Shown here piece by piece: positions 25,000 through 34,971 of a DNA stretch of 64,000 nt (position 1 is its first letter; each line of letters starts with the position of its first letter). A program made the position numbers and the translations under genes. A model generated the notes under the pieces. It made no database searches, had not been told where the DNA came from, and saw only the letters and a list, made by a program, of their open reading frames with translations. Origin of the DNA: JANQMY01 sp965228775 (GTDB taxonomy: Bacteria > Pseudomonadota > Alphaproteobacteria > JANQMY01); the NCBI GenBank assembly GCA_965228775.1, contig OZ245840.1, forward strand, positions 496,001 through 560,000, written 5' to 3'.

Positions 25000-27900
25000 C
25001 CAGTATGATCGACGCCTTCATCGGACGCACACGTACGGTACTGACCATTATGGTCGTGCTGGTGCTTGCCGGTTGGAGCACATATCTGAGCATTCCGAAG
25101 GAAGCCGACCCGGACGTGCCAATTCCGATCGTTCGCGTGTCGGTTATGCATCCGGGCATCTCGCCGGAAGACGCGGAGCGTCTTATCGTCAAGCCGATGG
25201 AAACCAAGCTTCGGACCATCGAAGGCTTGGAAGAAGTTCGCGCCTATGCAAGCCAGAGTAACGCGACAATCATCCTGGAGTTTGATGTCAGCTTCGATGT
25301 CGACCAAGCGCTTCTGGACGTGCGCGAGCAGGTGGACTTGGCGAAGGCCGACCTGCCCGAGGAATCAGAAGAGCCCATCGTTGCTGAAATCAATCTAAGC
25401 CTGTTCCCGGTGATCTCAGTTGCGTTATCGGGTGACTTGCCGGAGCGGTCGCTCAATACGCTCGCACGGCGCTTGCAGGACAAGATCGAAACCATCCCCA
25501 GCGTGCTTGAAGCGAACCTCAATGGTAACCGCGAAGAGCTGCTGGAAGTGGTGGTCGATCCGGCCAAGCTGGAAAGCTACAACATTTCGCAATCAGAATT
25601 GATCTCGATCGTTGCCGCCAACAACAGGCTTGTGGCGGCCGGTTCGCTCGACACCGGCCGCGGGCGTTTTCAGGTTAAAGTTCCAGGTCTTTTCGAAACG
25701 CGGGAAGACGTTTTATTCCTGCCGATCAAGGTCAGCGGCGACGGTGTCGTTCGCTTGATCGACATCGCCGACATCCGCCGCACGTTTAAGGATTCAGCCA
25801 CATTCGCCAGGTTCGATGGCAAACCCACGATCGCTATTGAGGTGGTGAAGCGGATCGGCGCGAACATCATCGAAACAAATGAAGCCGTTCGAGCCATCGT
25901 TGCTGAAGAAGCAAAATCATGGCCGGACGCCGTCCGCTACGATTTCACTCAAGACCAATCGCACTGGATCTATTCCTCGCTGGGGTCCCTTGAGGGATCA
26001 ATCATGACCGCCATTCTCCTGGTCATGATCATTGCTGTTTGGGCCTTGGGCTTCCGTTCTGCAGCACTTGTGGGCATCGCTATTCCCACGTCGTTCCTTA
26101 TCGGCTTCTTCCTCATGGGCGTCATGGATATGACGCTCAACATGATGGTGATGTTCGGCATGGTGCTGTCCGTAGGCATCTTGGTCGATGGCGCGATCGT
26201 TGTGGTGGAATATGCCGACCGGAAAATGTCGGAAGGCTTGGACAGAGTCGAAGCCTATGCGCTTGCGGCAAAACGCATGTTCTGGCCGATTGTCTCCTCG
26301 ACCGCGACCACGCTTGCCGCCTTTGTGCCCCTCCTCTTCTGGCCTGGTGTGCCCGGCGAATTCATGAAGCATCTGCCGATCTCGCTCATTTTCGTTTTGA
26401 GCGCTTCATTGGTGACAGCCATGGTGTTCATCCCCGTATTGGGGTCCATCTTCGGCAAGGCACACAGTAATGCCTCCACCATGAAGGCGCTGTCCGCCAA
26501 TGAGCACGGGGATATTTCTGATATGCCCGGCATAACGGGAGCCTATGCCCGGGGTATTACTGCGCTGATCAACCGGCCGTTTCAAATCATCGCCTTCAGT
26601 TTTGTCGTGACTGGCCTAGTGATTACCTTGTTCTTCCAATTCGGACGCGGTGTGGAATTCTTTATCACCTCAGAACCGGAAGATGCCTTCGTTATTGTCG
26701 CCGCCCGAGGCAACTTGTCTGCGGAGGAAATGCGGGACCTAACTGTCGGTGTGGAGAACATCGTCCGCAAAGTCGATGGCATCAAAACAGCGTATTCGCG
26801 GTCAGGCATCTCCGACAATGGCGACAGCTTTTTCAGCAGCGGCACGCGGTCGGACATGATTGGGCGCATCTTCGTGGAATTTGACGATTGGAAAAGCCGG
26901 ACGCGATCCGGTTGGGCCATTCTGCAAGACTTACGCGATCAAACATCCACATTGCCGGGCATCATCGTTGAAGTCCAAGAACGGGATCGCGGCCCAGAAG
27001 ATGGTAAGGACATCCAATTGGAGCTTGCTTCGATTGACCCAGTGGCGCTGGCACGCGAAACCGCTCGCGTCCGCGCCAAGCTGGAGTCCATAGAAGGTAT
27101 TATCGAGGTGGAAGATAGCCGCCCCCTTCCCGGCATTGAATGGCAGCTGTCCGTTGACCGAACACAGGCAGGCCGCTTTGGTGCCGATGTCACCCAAGTG
27201 GGCGCCGCCGTTCAATTGGTCACCAATGGCGTGAAGATTGGCGAATACCGCCCTGATGACGCAGAAGACGAAGTAGAAATCCGCGCGCGTTTTCCAGAGA
27301 CCGCGCGGGGCATCAACCAGTTGGATACGTTGCGCATTACTACGCCGGTCGGATTGGTGCCTATCAGCAACTTTGTGGAACGCAAGCCGGTTCAAAAAGT
27401 GTCGCAGATCGAGCGTTTGGATGGGTGGCGCATCTACAAAATCAATGCGAATGCGGCGCAAGGCTATCTGTACAATGATCGGCTGAACATTTTGAAAGAA
27501 TGGCTGGAAACCGAAGCCAATATTGACCCTTCCGTGCGTGTCATGTTCGCGGGTTCCGATGCCGAGCGGCGCCGGTCTTCAAGCTTCTTGGCGACCGCGT
27601 TCCTTGCGTCCCTGTTTTTCATGGCGATCATTCTGCTGACCCAGTTCAACAGCTTCTATCATTCACTCCTGATCCTTTCTTCCGTGATTTTCTCCACGGT
27701 GGGCGTGCTGATCGGCATGATGGTCTTCCAGCATACGTTCAGTGTTATCATGACCGGCACGGGTATTTTGGCGTTGGCCGGAATCGTCGTGAACAACAAC
27801 ATCGTCTTGATCGATACGTATCAACGGCTTGTATCTCAAGGGTATGACAAGCTTGACGCCGTGATACGCACCGCGGCCCAGCGGCTACGCCCTGTATTCC

Positions 27901-28283
27901 TCACAACTGTGACGACGATCTGCGGCCTGTTGCCGATGGTGTTTCAGGTCAACATCAACTTCTTTGAGCGGTCGGTCACTTACGGCGGTCCAATTTCCTA
28001 TTGGTGGGTGCAACTCTCGACCGCCGTTGTGTCGGGTCTTGCATTTTCAACGGTCCTTACCCTGGCTCTCACACCCGTATTGCTGGCCTTGCCAACTGTT
28101 GTTCGCCGTCAAGACACCGCACTTGGCAACATAGCCGGTTTTGTAAAAGGAGCCTGGGCAAACGCATCGACCAAATCGTTGCCAGCTTCGAAAGGCCTTG
28201 CGTGGAACACGCCACACGCCCATGAAATTTCAGACCCGTCTCAGGATAGAAAGCCCGACGAACCGCTCCGTGCGGCTGAATAA
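24996..28283 (+). CDS. RND efflux permease, first of a tandem pair
   Basis: A 1095-residue inner-membrane RND (HAE1-like) transporter: N-terminal helix, two large periplasmic loops and twelve expected membrane segments. The proton-relay motif in TM4, usually LVDD, reads LVDG (Asp398-Gly399; Gly codon at 26190-26192). TM10 reads GIVVNNNIVLID, where AcrB has a lysine. The substrate is unknown. It is translationally coupled to the adaptor and is followed 62 bp later by a close paralogue; the pair shares one adaptor, as in MdtABC, where the two permeases form a heteromeric pump. Confidence 0.93.
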   Translation: MTSMIDAFIGRTRTVLTIMVVLVLAGWSTYLSIPKEADPDVPIPIVRVSVMHPGISPEDAERLIVKPMETKLRTIEGLEEVRAYASQSNATIILEFDVSFDVDQALLDVREQVDLAKADLPEESEEPIVAEINLSLFPVISVALSGDLPERSLNTLARRLQDKIETIPSVLEANLNGNREELLEVVVDPAKLESYNISQSELISIVAANNRLVAAGSLDTGRGRFQVKVPGLFETREDVLFLPIKVSGDGVVRLIDIADIRRTFKDSATFARFDGKPTIAIEVVKRIGANIIETNEAVRAIVAEEAKSWPDAVRYDFTQDQSHWIYSSLGSLEGSIMTAILLVMIIAVWALGFRSAALVGIAIPTSFLIGFFLMGVMDMTLNMMVMFGMVLSVGILVDGAIVVVEYADRKMSEGLDRVEAYALAAKRMFWPIVSSTATTLAAFVPLLFWPGVPGEFMKHLPISLIFVLSASLVTAMVFIPVLGSIFGKAHSNASTMKALSANEHGDISDMPGITGAYARGITALINRPFQIIAFSFVVTGLVITLFFQFGRGVEFFITSEPEDAFVIVAARGNLSAEEMRDLTVGVENIVRKVDGIKTAYSRSGISDNGDSFFSSGTRSDMIGRIFVEFDDWKSRTRSGWAILQDLRDQTSTLPGIIVEVQERDRGPEDGKDIQLELASIDPVALARETARVRAKLESIEGIIEVEDSRPLPGIEWQLSVDRTQAGRFGADVTQVGAAVQLVTNGVKIGEYRPDDAEDEVEIRARFPETARGINQLDTLRITTPVGLVPISNFVERKPVQKVSQIERLDGWRIYKINANAAQGYLYNDRLNILKEWLETEANIDPSVRVMFAGSDAERRRSSSFLATAFLASLFFMAIILLTQFNSFYHSLLILSSVIFSTVGVLIGMMVFQHTFSVIMTGTGILALAGIVVNNNIVLIDTYQRLVSQGYDKLDAVIRTAAQRLRPVFLTTVTTICGLLPMVFQVNINFFERSVTYGGPISYWWVQLSTAVVSGLAFSTVLTLALTPVLLALPTVVRRQDTALGNIAGFVKGAWANASTKSLPASKGLAWNTPHAHEISDPSQDRKPDEPLRAAE

Positions 28284-28293
28284 ATAAGCAAAG

Positions 28294-28310
28294 GCCGGGA
28301 AAAACCCGGC
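28294..28310 (+). other. Intercistronic hairpin between the RND genes
   Basis: GCCGGG (28294-28299) pairs with CCCGGC (28305-28310) around an AAAAA loop. No T-run follows. It could adjust relative expression of the two permeases or mark an RNA processing site. Confidence 0.4.
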
Positions 28311-28345
28311 TCACTGACCAATAGCGCCGGGGAGGCAGCGCAACG

Positions 28346-31300
28346 ATGAATGCGATGATCGACGCTTTCATGAGCCGGTCCCGCACGGTTATGACCATTC
28401 TTGTGGTCTCCGTCATCGCCGGCCTTGGGAGTTATCTGGGCATTCCCAAAGAAGCCGACCCGGACATTCCCATCCCCTTCGTATTGGTGACCATCCCGCA
28501 CCAAGGCATTTCGCCGTTGGACGCAGAGCGTCTCCTCATTAAGCCGATGGAGACCAGCCTTCAAACGATTGAAGGTTTGAAAAATTTGCGCTCATTCGGA
28601 TCCCAAGGGGTCGCCTCAATCGTTCTCGAATTCGATGTGAACTTTGACAAAGACCAGGCCCTCCTGGATGTGCGCGAGAAAGTGGACGAGGCAAAGGCCG
28701 AACTTCCAGATGAGTCCGAAGAACCCATCGTGGAAGAAGTTAATGCCAGCCTGTTTCCCGTTATCGTCGTCACCATTTCCGGTGACTTGCCACAGCGCGC
28801 GCTTTACCGGCTGGCGCAACAAGCCCAAGACGAAATCGAAACCGTCTCGACGGTCTTAGAAGCCAATATAAATGGCCAGCCGGAAGAAATGCTGGAAGTG
28901 GTGGTCGATCCAGCCAAGCTGGAAAGCTACAACATCTCTCTCAACACCTTGATCGGTACGGTCGCCTCCAACAATAGGCTGGTTGCGGCAGGCTCTCTCG
29001 ATACGGGTCAAGGCCGTTTTCAGGTAAAGGTACCAGGCCTCTTCGAAACACGGGACGACCTTCTAGGGATACCGGTAACGGCCACGCGCGACACGGTGGT
29101 CACCCTCTCCGATGTTGCGAGCATTCGGCGGACCTTCAAAGACGCTGACGGTTATGCCCGGTTTAACGGCAAACCGACGATTGCGATTTCGGTCGTAAAA
29201 CGCTTGGGATCCAACATTCTTGAAACGAACAAGAATGTTCGTGCGGCAGTCGAGAGATTAAGCGCCAACTGGCCAGAAGAAGTTCGGGTCGGCTATAGTT
29301 TCGACCAGTCAAACTTCATCCGCATGATGATCGACAGCCTTCAAGCCTCCATCATGACCGCCATTATTTTGGTGATGGTTCTTGTGGTTGCCGCACTCGG
29401 CCTTAGATCCGGAGCCCTGGTGGGCATTGCCATTCCAAGCTCGTTCCTGATCGCCTTCTTCTTTCTCGGGTCCATGGGCTACACGATCAATATGGTCGTC
29501 ATGTTCGGCATGCTATTGTCGGTGGGCGTGCTTGTGGATGGCGCCATCGTCGTTGTGGAATATGGCGACCGCAAAATGTCGGAAGGGCTGAGCCGCAAAG
29601 AAGCCTATGCCATGGCTGCCAAACGCATGTTTTGGCCGATTATTTCGTCGACGGCCACCACATTGGCCGCATTCATCCCTCTTCTCTTGTGGCCAGGTAT
29701 CACCGGCAAGTTCATGAGCTTTTTGCCGATCACCACCATTTTCGTTCTGAGCGCCTCTTTGCTTGTGGCCTTGGTTTTCCTGCCTGTGGTCGGATCGCTG
29801 GTCGGAAAACCGCAAGACGGAAACGCAGAAACAATGAAGGCCTTAGCGGCCTCGGAAAGCGGCGACCTAAATTCTCTGCCGGGCTTTACGGGTTTCTACG
29901 CCCGCTTCGTGGCAGCCTCGATCGAACGGCCGCTCTCTATTCTCATTGGCGCCATTTGCGTTTCGGCATTTTCATATTGGCTGTTTCTAAACTTCAATCA
30001 CGGCATCGAGTACACCGTAAACTCGGAACCTGAAGAAGTGGCCCTCATCATCGGCGCGCGTGGCAATCTGTCAGCGGAGGAAATGCGGGACATCGTCATC
30101 GAGGTCGAAGAGCGCATCCTACCGGTCAAAGGCATTAAAACCGTCTACTCAAATTCCGGTCTCCAGCGCAGCGCTGCCGCAGCCGGTGGCGATGGTGACG
30201 TGCCGGAAGATACGATTGGCCGGATCGACGTGGAGATCGCGGACCGTGAAACGCGAACAAGAAGCGGTTTCGAAATCTACGAGGAAATGCGGCAGATCAC
30301 ATCTGACATTCCGGGTGTGCGTGTGGAACTCCGCAAGCGGGAACAGGGCCCGTCCGCAGGTAAAGACATCCAAATCGAACTCTATTCCCTAGATCCACTC
30401 GCCCTCGCCCTTACCGCAGACCAATTGCGCACCTATCTGGAGACGGACAAAGAGCTAATTGACATTGAGGACTCGCGACCGCCCCCGGGCATTGAATGGC
30501 AACTAAACATCGACAGGGAACAAGCGGGCCGCTTCGGCGCAGACGTACTTCAGGTTGGCACGGCGGTTCAGCTTGTTACCAATGGGGTCGAGATCGGCGA
30601 ATACCGTCCGGACGATGCGGAAGACGAACTGGAAATTCGCGTGCGCTTGCCACGCGACGAAAGATCCATCAATCAACTCGATTCGTTACGCATCGCCACC
30701 GACCAAGGCCTTGTTCCCATCACCAACTTTGTCGAGCGCCGGCCGGTCCCTCTCGTCAATCGAATTGAACGTCTTAACGGCCTCCGAATCCTCACCGTCA
30801 ATGCCAACACGGTTCCGGAGGTTTTGCCAAACGATAAAGTTCAAGAAATTCAGGCGTGGGTTGCCAAGCAAAAGATCGACCCAAATGTCAGAATTAACTT
30901 CGGCGGCGCCAATGAAGATCAAGCAGAAGCCGGACAGTTTTTCGTCGGCGTGGCGTTTCCCATGTCGCTTTTCTTGATGGCAATCATCCTGCTTACCCAG
31001 TTCAACAATTTTTATCACGCACTACTGATCTTATCGTCGGTTATTTTTTCCACCATCGGGGTGATGTTGGGGAGTGTACTGACATTTCAGACACTCAGTG
31101 TCGTAATGAGCGGCACTGGAATCATCGCGCTGGCCGGCATCGTCGTGAACAACAACATTGTGCTGATCGACACATTTCAGCGTCTCATGAGTGATGGCTT
31201 TTCCTACAAAGAGGCAATCATACGCACAGCCGCACAAAGACTGCGGCCCGTTTTCTTAACCACAGTCACCACAATTTTCGGGCTATTGCCCATGGTTTTC

Positions 31301-31570
31301 AAAATTGGCGTCGACCCCCTATCGCGGGACGTGAGCATTGGCGGCCCGGCCGGTATCTGGTTCCAACCGCTGGCCACAGCCATCGTTTCCGGGCTTGGGT
31401 TTTCAACGATCCTGACATTGGTCCTGACACCCGCCATGCTCGCGATCCCTTACAGGCTAAAAGAGCTGGACCGCAAAACAGTGTTGGAGAAATGGTCGAA
31501 TTGGTCGTCGAAGTTCCGGGGCGGCTTTAAGTCTCCGACCGCGCGTCCACCGAACTCCCCGGCGGAGTAA
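28346..31570 (+). CDS. RND efflux permease, second of a tandem pair
   Basis: A 1074-residue paralogue of the preceding permease, similar along its whole length (for example IPKEADPDIPIPFV, DPAKLESYNIS and GRFQVKVPGLFETRDD). It carries the same LVDG change in TM4 (Asp398; Gly codon at 29540-29542) and the same VVNNNIVLID in TM10. The start at 28346 is preceded by GGGGAGG. The conserved divergence between the two suggests different roles in one heteromeric pump rather than a recent duplication. Its stop lies three bases from the end of the convergent Atm1-type exporter. Confidence 0.93.
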   Translation: MNAMIDAFMSRSRTVMTILVVSVIAGLGSYLGIPKEADPDIPIPFVLVTIPHQGISPLDAERLLIKPMETSLQTIEGLKNLRSFGSQGVASIVLEFDVNFDKDQALLDVREKVDEAKAELPDESEEPIVEEVNASLFPVIVVTISGDLPQRALYRLAQQAQDEIETVSTVLEANINGQPEEMLEVVVDPAKLESYNISLNTLIGTVASNNRLVAAGSLDTGQGRFQVKVPGLFETRDDLLGIPVTATRDTVVTLSDVASIRRTFKDADGYARFNGKPTIAISVVKRLGSNILETNKNVRAAVERLSANWPEEVRVGYSFDQSNFIRMMIDSLQASIMTAIILVMVLVVAALGLRSGALVGIAIPSSFLIAFFFLGSMGYTINMVVMFGMLLSVGVLVDGAIVVVEYGDRKMSEGLSRKEAYAMAAKRMFWPIISSTATTLAAFIPLLLWPGITGKFMSFLPITTIFVLSASLLVALVFLPVVGSLVGKPQDGNAETMKALAASESGDLNSLPGFTGFYARFVAASIERPLSILIGAICVSAFSYWLFLNFNHGIEYTVNSEPEEVALIIGARGNLSAEEMRDIVIEVEERILPVKGIKTVYSNSGLQRSAAAAGGDGDVPEDTIGRIDVEIADRETRTRSGFEIYEEMRQITSDIPGVRVELRKREQGPSAGKDIQIELYSLDPLALALTADQLRTYLETDKELIDIEDSRPPPGIEWQLNIDREQAGRFGADVLQVGTAVQLVTNGVEIGEYRPDDAEDELEIRVRLPRDERSINQLDSLRIATDQGLVPITNFVERRPVPLVNRIERLNGLRILTVNANTVPEVLPNDKVQEIQAWVAKQKIDPNVRINFGGANEDQAEAGQFFVGVAFPMSLFLMAIILLTQFNNFYHALLILSSVIFSTIGVMLGSVLTFQTLSVVMSGTGIIALAGIVVNNNIVLIDTFQRLMSDGFSYKEAIIRTAAQRLRPVFLTTVTTIFGLLPMVFKIGVDPLSRDVSIGGPAGIWFQPLATAIVSGLGFSTILTLVLTPAMLAIPYRLKELDRKTVLEKWSNWSSKFRGGFKSPTARPPNSPAE

Positions 31571-31573
31571 CGA

Positions 31574-33472
31574 TCACTCGCCAGCGAGAATAGGTTCCAG
31601 AACCTTGTCTTTGTGATCCAGCCCTTTGAGAGCCTCGCGCGCCGCCGCGGCCTCCTGTTGCCGTTGCCACATGCCCGCATAGACATTGTTCTTCGCCAGC
31701 AATTCTTGATGACGGCCGCGCTCCACGATTTCGCCTGCTTCCAGAACCAAAATTTCATCGGCATCAATCACCGTAGACAGGCGGTGAGCGATCACCAGCG
31801 TCGTTCGGTTTTCAGCCACCTTGTAGAGCGCGTTTTGAATCTCTTTTTCCGTATGCGTATCTAGGGCGGACGTGGCCTCATCCAACAACAAGATCGGCGG
31901 GTTCTTTAGAATTGTGCGCGCAATCGCGACACGCTGTTTCTCGCCGCCAGACAGTTTAAGGCCACGCTCGCCTACCATAGATTTGTATCCATCCGGCAGA
32001 CCCATAACGAAATCATGGATCTGGGCAAGCTTCGCCGCTTCCTCGACTTCGGCATCGGTCGCGTCAGGCCGCCCGTAGCGAATATTGTACAGGATGGTGT
32101 CGTTGAACAGCACAGTGTCCTGGGGCACGATTCCAATCGCTTGTCGCAAACTATCCTGCGCAACGTCGCGGATATCTTGCCCGTCAACCCGTACACTGCC
32201 TTCTGAGATGTCATAGAACCGGTAGAGGATGCGGGACAGCGTCGACTTACCCGCCCCGCTGGGCCCAACAACGGCCACCATCTTGCCGGCAGGTACCGTA
32301 AAATTCACATTCTTCAGGATCGGCCGCGCCGGTTCATAGTGGAAAAACACTTTCTCAAACTCGACCCGCGCCCCGTCTACTTTCAATGCCGGTGCGTTTG
32401 GATTGTCGACCACTTCCGGCGGCACTTTGGTCAGGTCAAACATCTGCTCCATATCGACCAGCGATTGCTTCACTTCGCGGTAGACCATGCCAAGCAGGTT
32501 TAGCGGTTGATAGAGCTGCATCATGTAGAGATTGACCATGGTGAATTCGCCTACGGTCATGATCCCGGTCGATGCCCCATAGACCGTCAGCACGAGCAAC
32601 AACCCCAATCCCAAATTGAAGATTGCCGCTTGCCCCGCATTCAGAGCCGCTAGAGACTGATTGACACTAATTGCCGCTGTCTCATACCCCGACAGCGACT
32701 TGTCATACCGAGTGGCTTCATGCTGCTCATTTCCGAAATACTTGACCGTTTCGAAATTCAACAGGCTATCGACGGCTTTCGTGTTCGCTTCGGAGTCTTT
32801 GTCATTCATCCGGCGACGGAACTTATTGCGCCACTCTGTGATGGAGAACGTAAACCAAATATAAGCGCCGATCGTCACTAGTGTGATAAGCGGGAACCAG
32901 CCGTTAAAGACGATCGCCAAGATCACACACACCATGAGAAGCTCGACGATTGTCGGAACGATATTGAACAGGGTGAAGCGGACGATGAAATCGATTCCGA
33001 CAACGCCACGTTCTATGACGCGTGACAGACCACCGGTCCGCCGCTCCAAATGAAAGCGCAACGACAGTTCATGTAAATGACGGAAGGTCTGCAGCGCTAC
33101 AACGCGCTGGGCGTGCTGCCCGACCGGTGCTGCCACATAATCTCGCAGCTGAGCGAACGCAATCGTTAGGATTCGCGACGCCGCGTAAGCCACCACCAGC
33201 ATAACAGCCAAGGTAACGGCCGTCGGTTCCAACCCGTCAAGTTGGTCTACCGCATCTTTGAAGAAGAACGGCCCGACAACGGAAACGACTTTCGCCAATA
33301 AGAGCGAGAATAGCGCGATCACAACCCGGATGCGCAGATTTGGGCGGTCTGCCGGCCACAGATAGGGCAGCAAAGTCTTTAGAGTTTCCCAATGATGATC
33401 CTGGCGCTGAGACCGGTCATCAGACGGATCATTGTCGTGACCGGACGCAAATTGTCTCACATTTCGCTCCAC
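31574..33472 (-). CDS. Atm1-type ABC exporter (fused membrane and ATPase domains)
   Basis: A 632-residue half-transporter. The transmembrane domain (six helices, about residues 40-345) includes the ATM1-family features AAPVGQHAQRVVALQTFRHL and NFETVKYFGNE. The ATPase domain has Walker A GPSGAGKST, signature LSGGEKQRVAIARTIL and D-loop SALDT. Bacterial Atm1 (NaAtm1 type) exports glutathione-linked metals or persulfides. It functions as a homodimer in the inner membrane. No metal-related gene lies next to it here. Confidence 0.92.
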   Translation of the reverse strand: MERNVRQFASGHDNDPSDDRSQRQDHHWETLKTLLPYLWPADRPNLRIRVVIALFSLLLAKVVSVVGPFFFKDAVDQLDGLEPTAVTLAVMLVVAYAASRILTIAFAQLRDYVAAPVGQHAQRVVALQTFRHLHELSLRFHLERRTGGLSRVIERGVVGIDFIVRFTLFNIVPTIVELLMVCVILAIVFNGWFPLITLVTIGAYIWFTFSITEWRNKFRRRMNDKDSEANTKAVDSLLNFETVKYFGNEQHEATRYDKSLSGYETAAISVNQSLAALNAGQAAIFNLGLGLLLVLTVYGASTGIMTVGEFTMVNLYMMQLYQPLNLLGMVYREVKQSLVDMEQMFDLTKVPPEVVDNPNAPALKVDGARVEFEKVFFHYEPARPILKNVNFTVPAGKMVAVVGPSGAGKSTLSRILYRFYDISEGSVRVDGQDIRDVAQDSLRQAIGIVPQDTVLFNDTILYNIRYGRPDATDAEVEEAAKLAQIHDFVMGLPDGYKSMVGERGLKLSGGEKQRVAIARTILKNPPILLLDEATSALDTHTEKEIQNALYKVAENRTTLVIAHRLSTVIDADEILVLEAGEIVERGRHQELLAKNNVYAGMWQRQQEAAAAREALKGLDHKDKVLEPILAGE

Positions 33473-33508
33473 ATCATCGGTGGGCCACCGTATTGCGCCG
33501 TCCCCAGA

Positions 33509-33570
33509 GCACGATCAGGTTAAGTGCCAAAATCCGACTTTGGCAGCTAACCGTCCGATCGCGCGACAAA
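33509..33570. repeat. Dispersed intergenic repeat B, copy 2
   Basis: A 62-bp module that matches 6126-6188 in inverted orientation: two blocks of 22 and 27 bases are identical, separated by a variable centre. It forms an imperfect palindrome (33519-33553, GGTTAAG ... CTAACC). The terminal repeats of the longer element at 6063-6206 are absent here. Confidence 0.75.
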
Positions 33571-33650
33571 CAGTAAGGCGCTTGCAGCAGCTCTTTCTTG
33601 TAACATGAGCGAGTCTTAGGCGAATTTCCAGGGTGTCACAATAAGACGGT

Positions 33651-33672
33651 GCCCTTTGAGGGCCCAAAGGGC
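33651..33672 (-). terminator. Hairpin downstream of the LysM gene, possible terminator
   Basis: GCCCTTTG pairs perfectly with CAAAGGGC around a 6-base loop, 58 bp past the stop. No T-run follows on the minus strand, so termination is uncertain. Confidence 0.35.
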
Positions 33673-33729
33673 GCACAAGGTTCGCGCAAAAATGCTGGTC
33701 AGAACGCGCTTTGCCCTCTTGAAAGGAAA

Positions 33730-34704
33730 CTATTCTGCAGCTGGTGTTTCGAAGACCTGGCCCGGATAGATAAGGTCGGGGTCTCGGATTTGATCCTTAT
33801 TAGCCTCGTAGATCACCGTATAGAGAACGCCCCGGCCGTATATACGGCGGGAAATTCGCCACAGACTGTTTCCTGGTTGCACCACCACTCGTCCAGGCAA
33901 AGCTGCAAGAACTTCCGGAGATTCTCGTTCGAACGGTAACTCTATGCGGGCGGTAACAAGGCCGTCCTCGTCCACTTGATCGACCCGAACCATATGAACG
34001 CCTGGCTCGATCTCTTTTTCCGGTCTCAGTTCCCAGCGACCATTTTCGTCTGCCCGGCCTGTTGCCATCCGCTCATTGTCGACATACAGCCGAACCTCCG
34101 CATTCGGGTCAGCACGCCCGGAGAAAATAACGCCACCATCAGCCTCGTAGTCGATGGAGGTAAGGGCCAATTCCTGGCCGATGTCGACATCTTTGGGGTT
34201 TTGAAGCACTTTGCTGCCGCCTTGCGGCCCGCCAAGAACCACCAGTGGCTTTTCACCGGGCCGTTCCGGCACGGCAATGACGACTTTCTGCTCGGAGTTG
34301 AGGACCTCGCCATTCGGCAGCGTAATCTTCAGCGTCAGCTCCTGGGCCCCTTCCTCAAGCGGGGTTTCCACAACGATCACCCATTCACCATTCTCGTCGG
34401 ACTGGGTTTCCGCTACCACCTCGCCATTGACCAATACTTCCACCTTAGAGTCAGGCGCACCGCGGCCTGCAATAACGGCGGTGCCGTCTTGATCGACGCG
34501 GACAATATCGAAGGTTGGAATGCGCGGATCGCTGGGCACGAGATCGTCGGGTGACGTCTCCACCGTATCCTCGACCGCGGGCTCGCCCCCGGTGATGGGG
34601 ATACCCCGGTCCTCTTCATCCCAGGTGCCCAGCCCAAAAAGAAGGAGCAACGCGGCCAAAATAAGGGCGGTGATCACCGCAGCTGCCACTATTGTTGCGC
34701 GCAA
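33730..34704 (-). CDS. Membrane-anchored LysM protein with Ig-like repeats
   Basis: A 324-residue protein. One N-terminal membrane helix (about 5-26) is followed by an acidic linker, two Ig-like beta domains with matching motifs (GRGAPDSKVEVLVNGEVVAE and SGRADPNAEVRLYVDNERMA, each followed by ENGRWEL/ENGEWVI) and a C-terminal LysM (about 275-322, VQPGNSLWRISRRIYG ... IYPGQVFETP). LysM binds peptidoglycan, so the protein probably sits in the periplasm on the inner membrane facing the wall. Such proteins are common in alphaproteobacteria; a specific function is not known to me. Confidence 0.86.
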   Translation of the reverse strand: MRATIVAAAVITALILAALLLLFGLGTWDEEDRGIPITGGEPAVEDTVETSPDDLVPSDPRIPTFDIVRVDQDGTAVIAGRGAPDSKVEVLVNGEVVAETQSDENGEWVIVVETPLEEGAQELTLKITLPNGEVLNSEQKVVIAVPERPGEKPLVVLGGPQGGSKVLQNPKDVDIGQELALTSIDYEADGGVIFSGRADPNAEVRLYVDNERMATGRADENGRWELRPEKEIEPGVHMVRVDQVDEDGLVTARIELPFERESPEVLAALPGRVVVQPGNSLWRISRRIYGRGVLYTVIYEANKDQIRDPDLIYPGQVFETPAAE

Positions 34705-34971
34705 GTTCTTCTCTCCTTAAGCGGGCTTGCCGCGTTGGGGATCGTCAAATTTTGGCTTCAATCCAGGTCTAACATACTTAACAATTACTTAACTCAGGAT
34801 AGGGGACGCCGCCAAATAGCCGGTTTTTGGCCAAAACTTCCAGGTTTACCAAGCTCTCCCCACACTTAACCAAGCTAAATGCGCAATGTGACAATATTAA
34901 GCCACTGTAAATGTGCCGTGGGCGGCACCAGCCATCGGTACAGTCTTGTAACAGCGTAGCGAGTACATACG

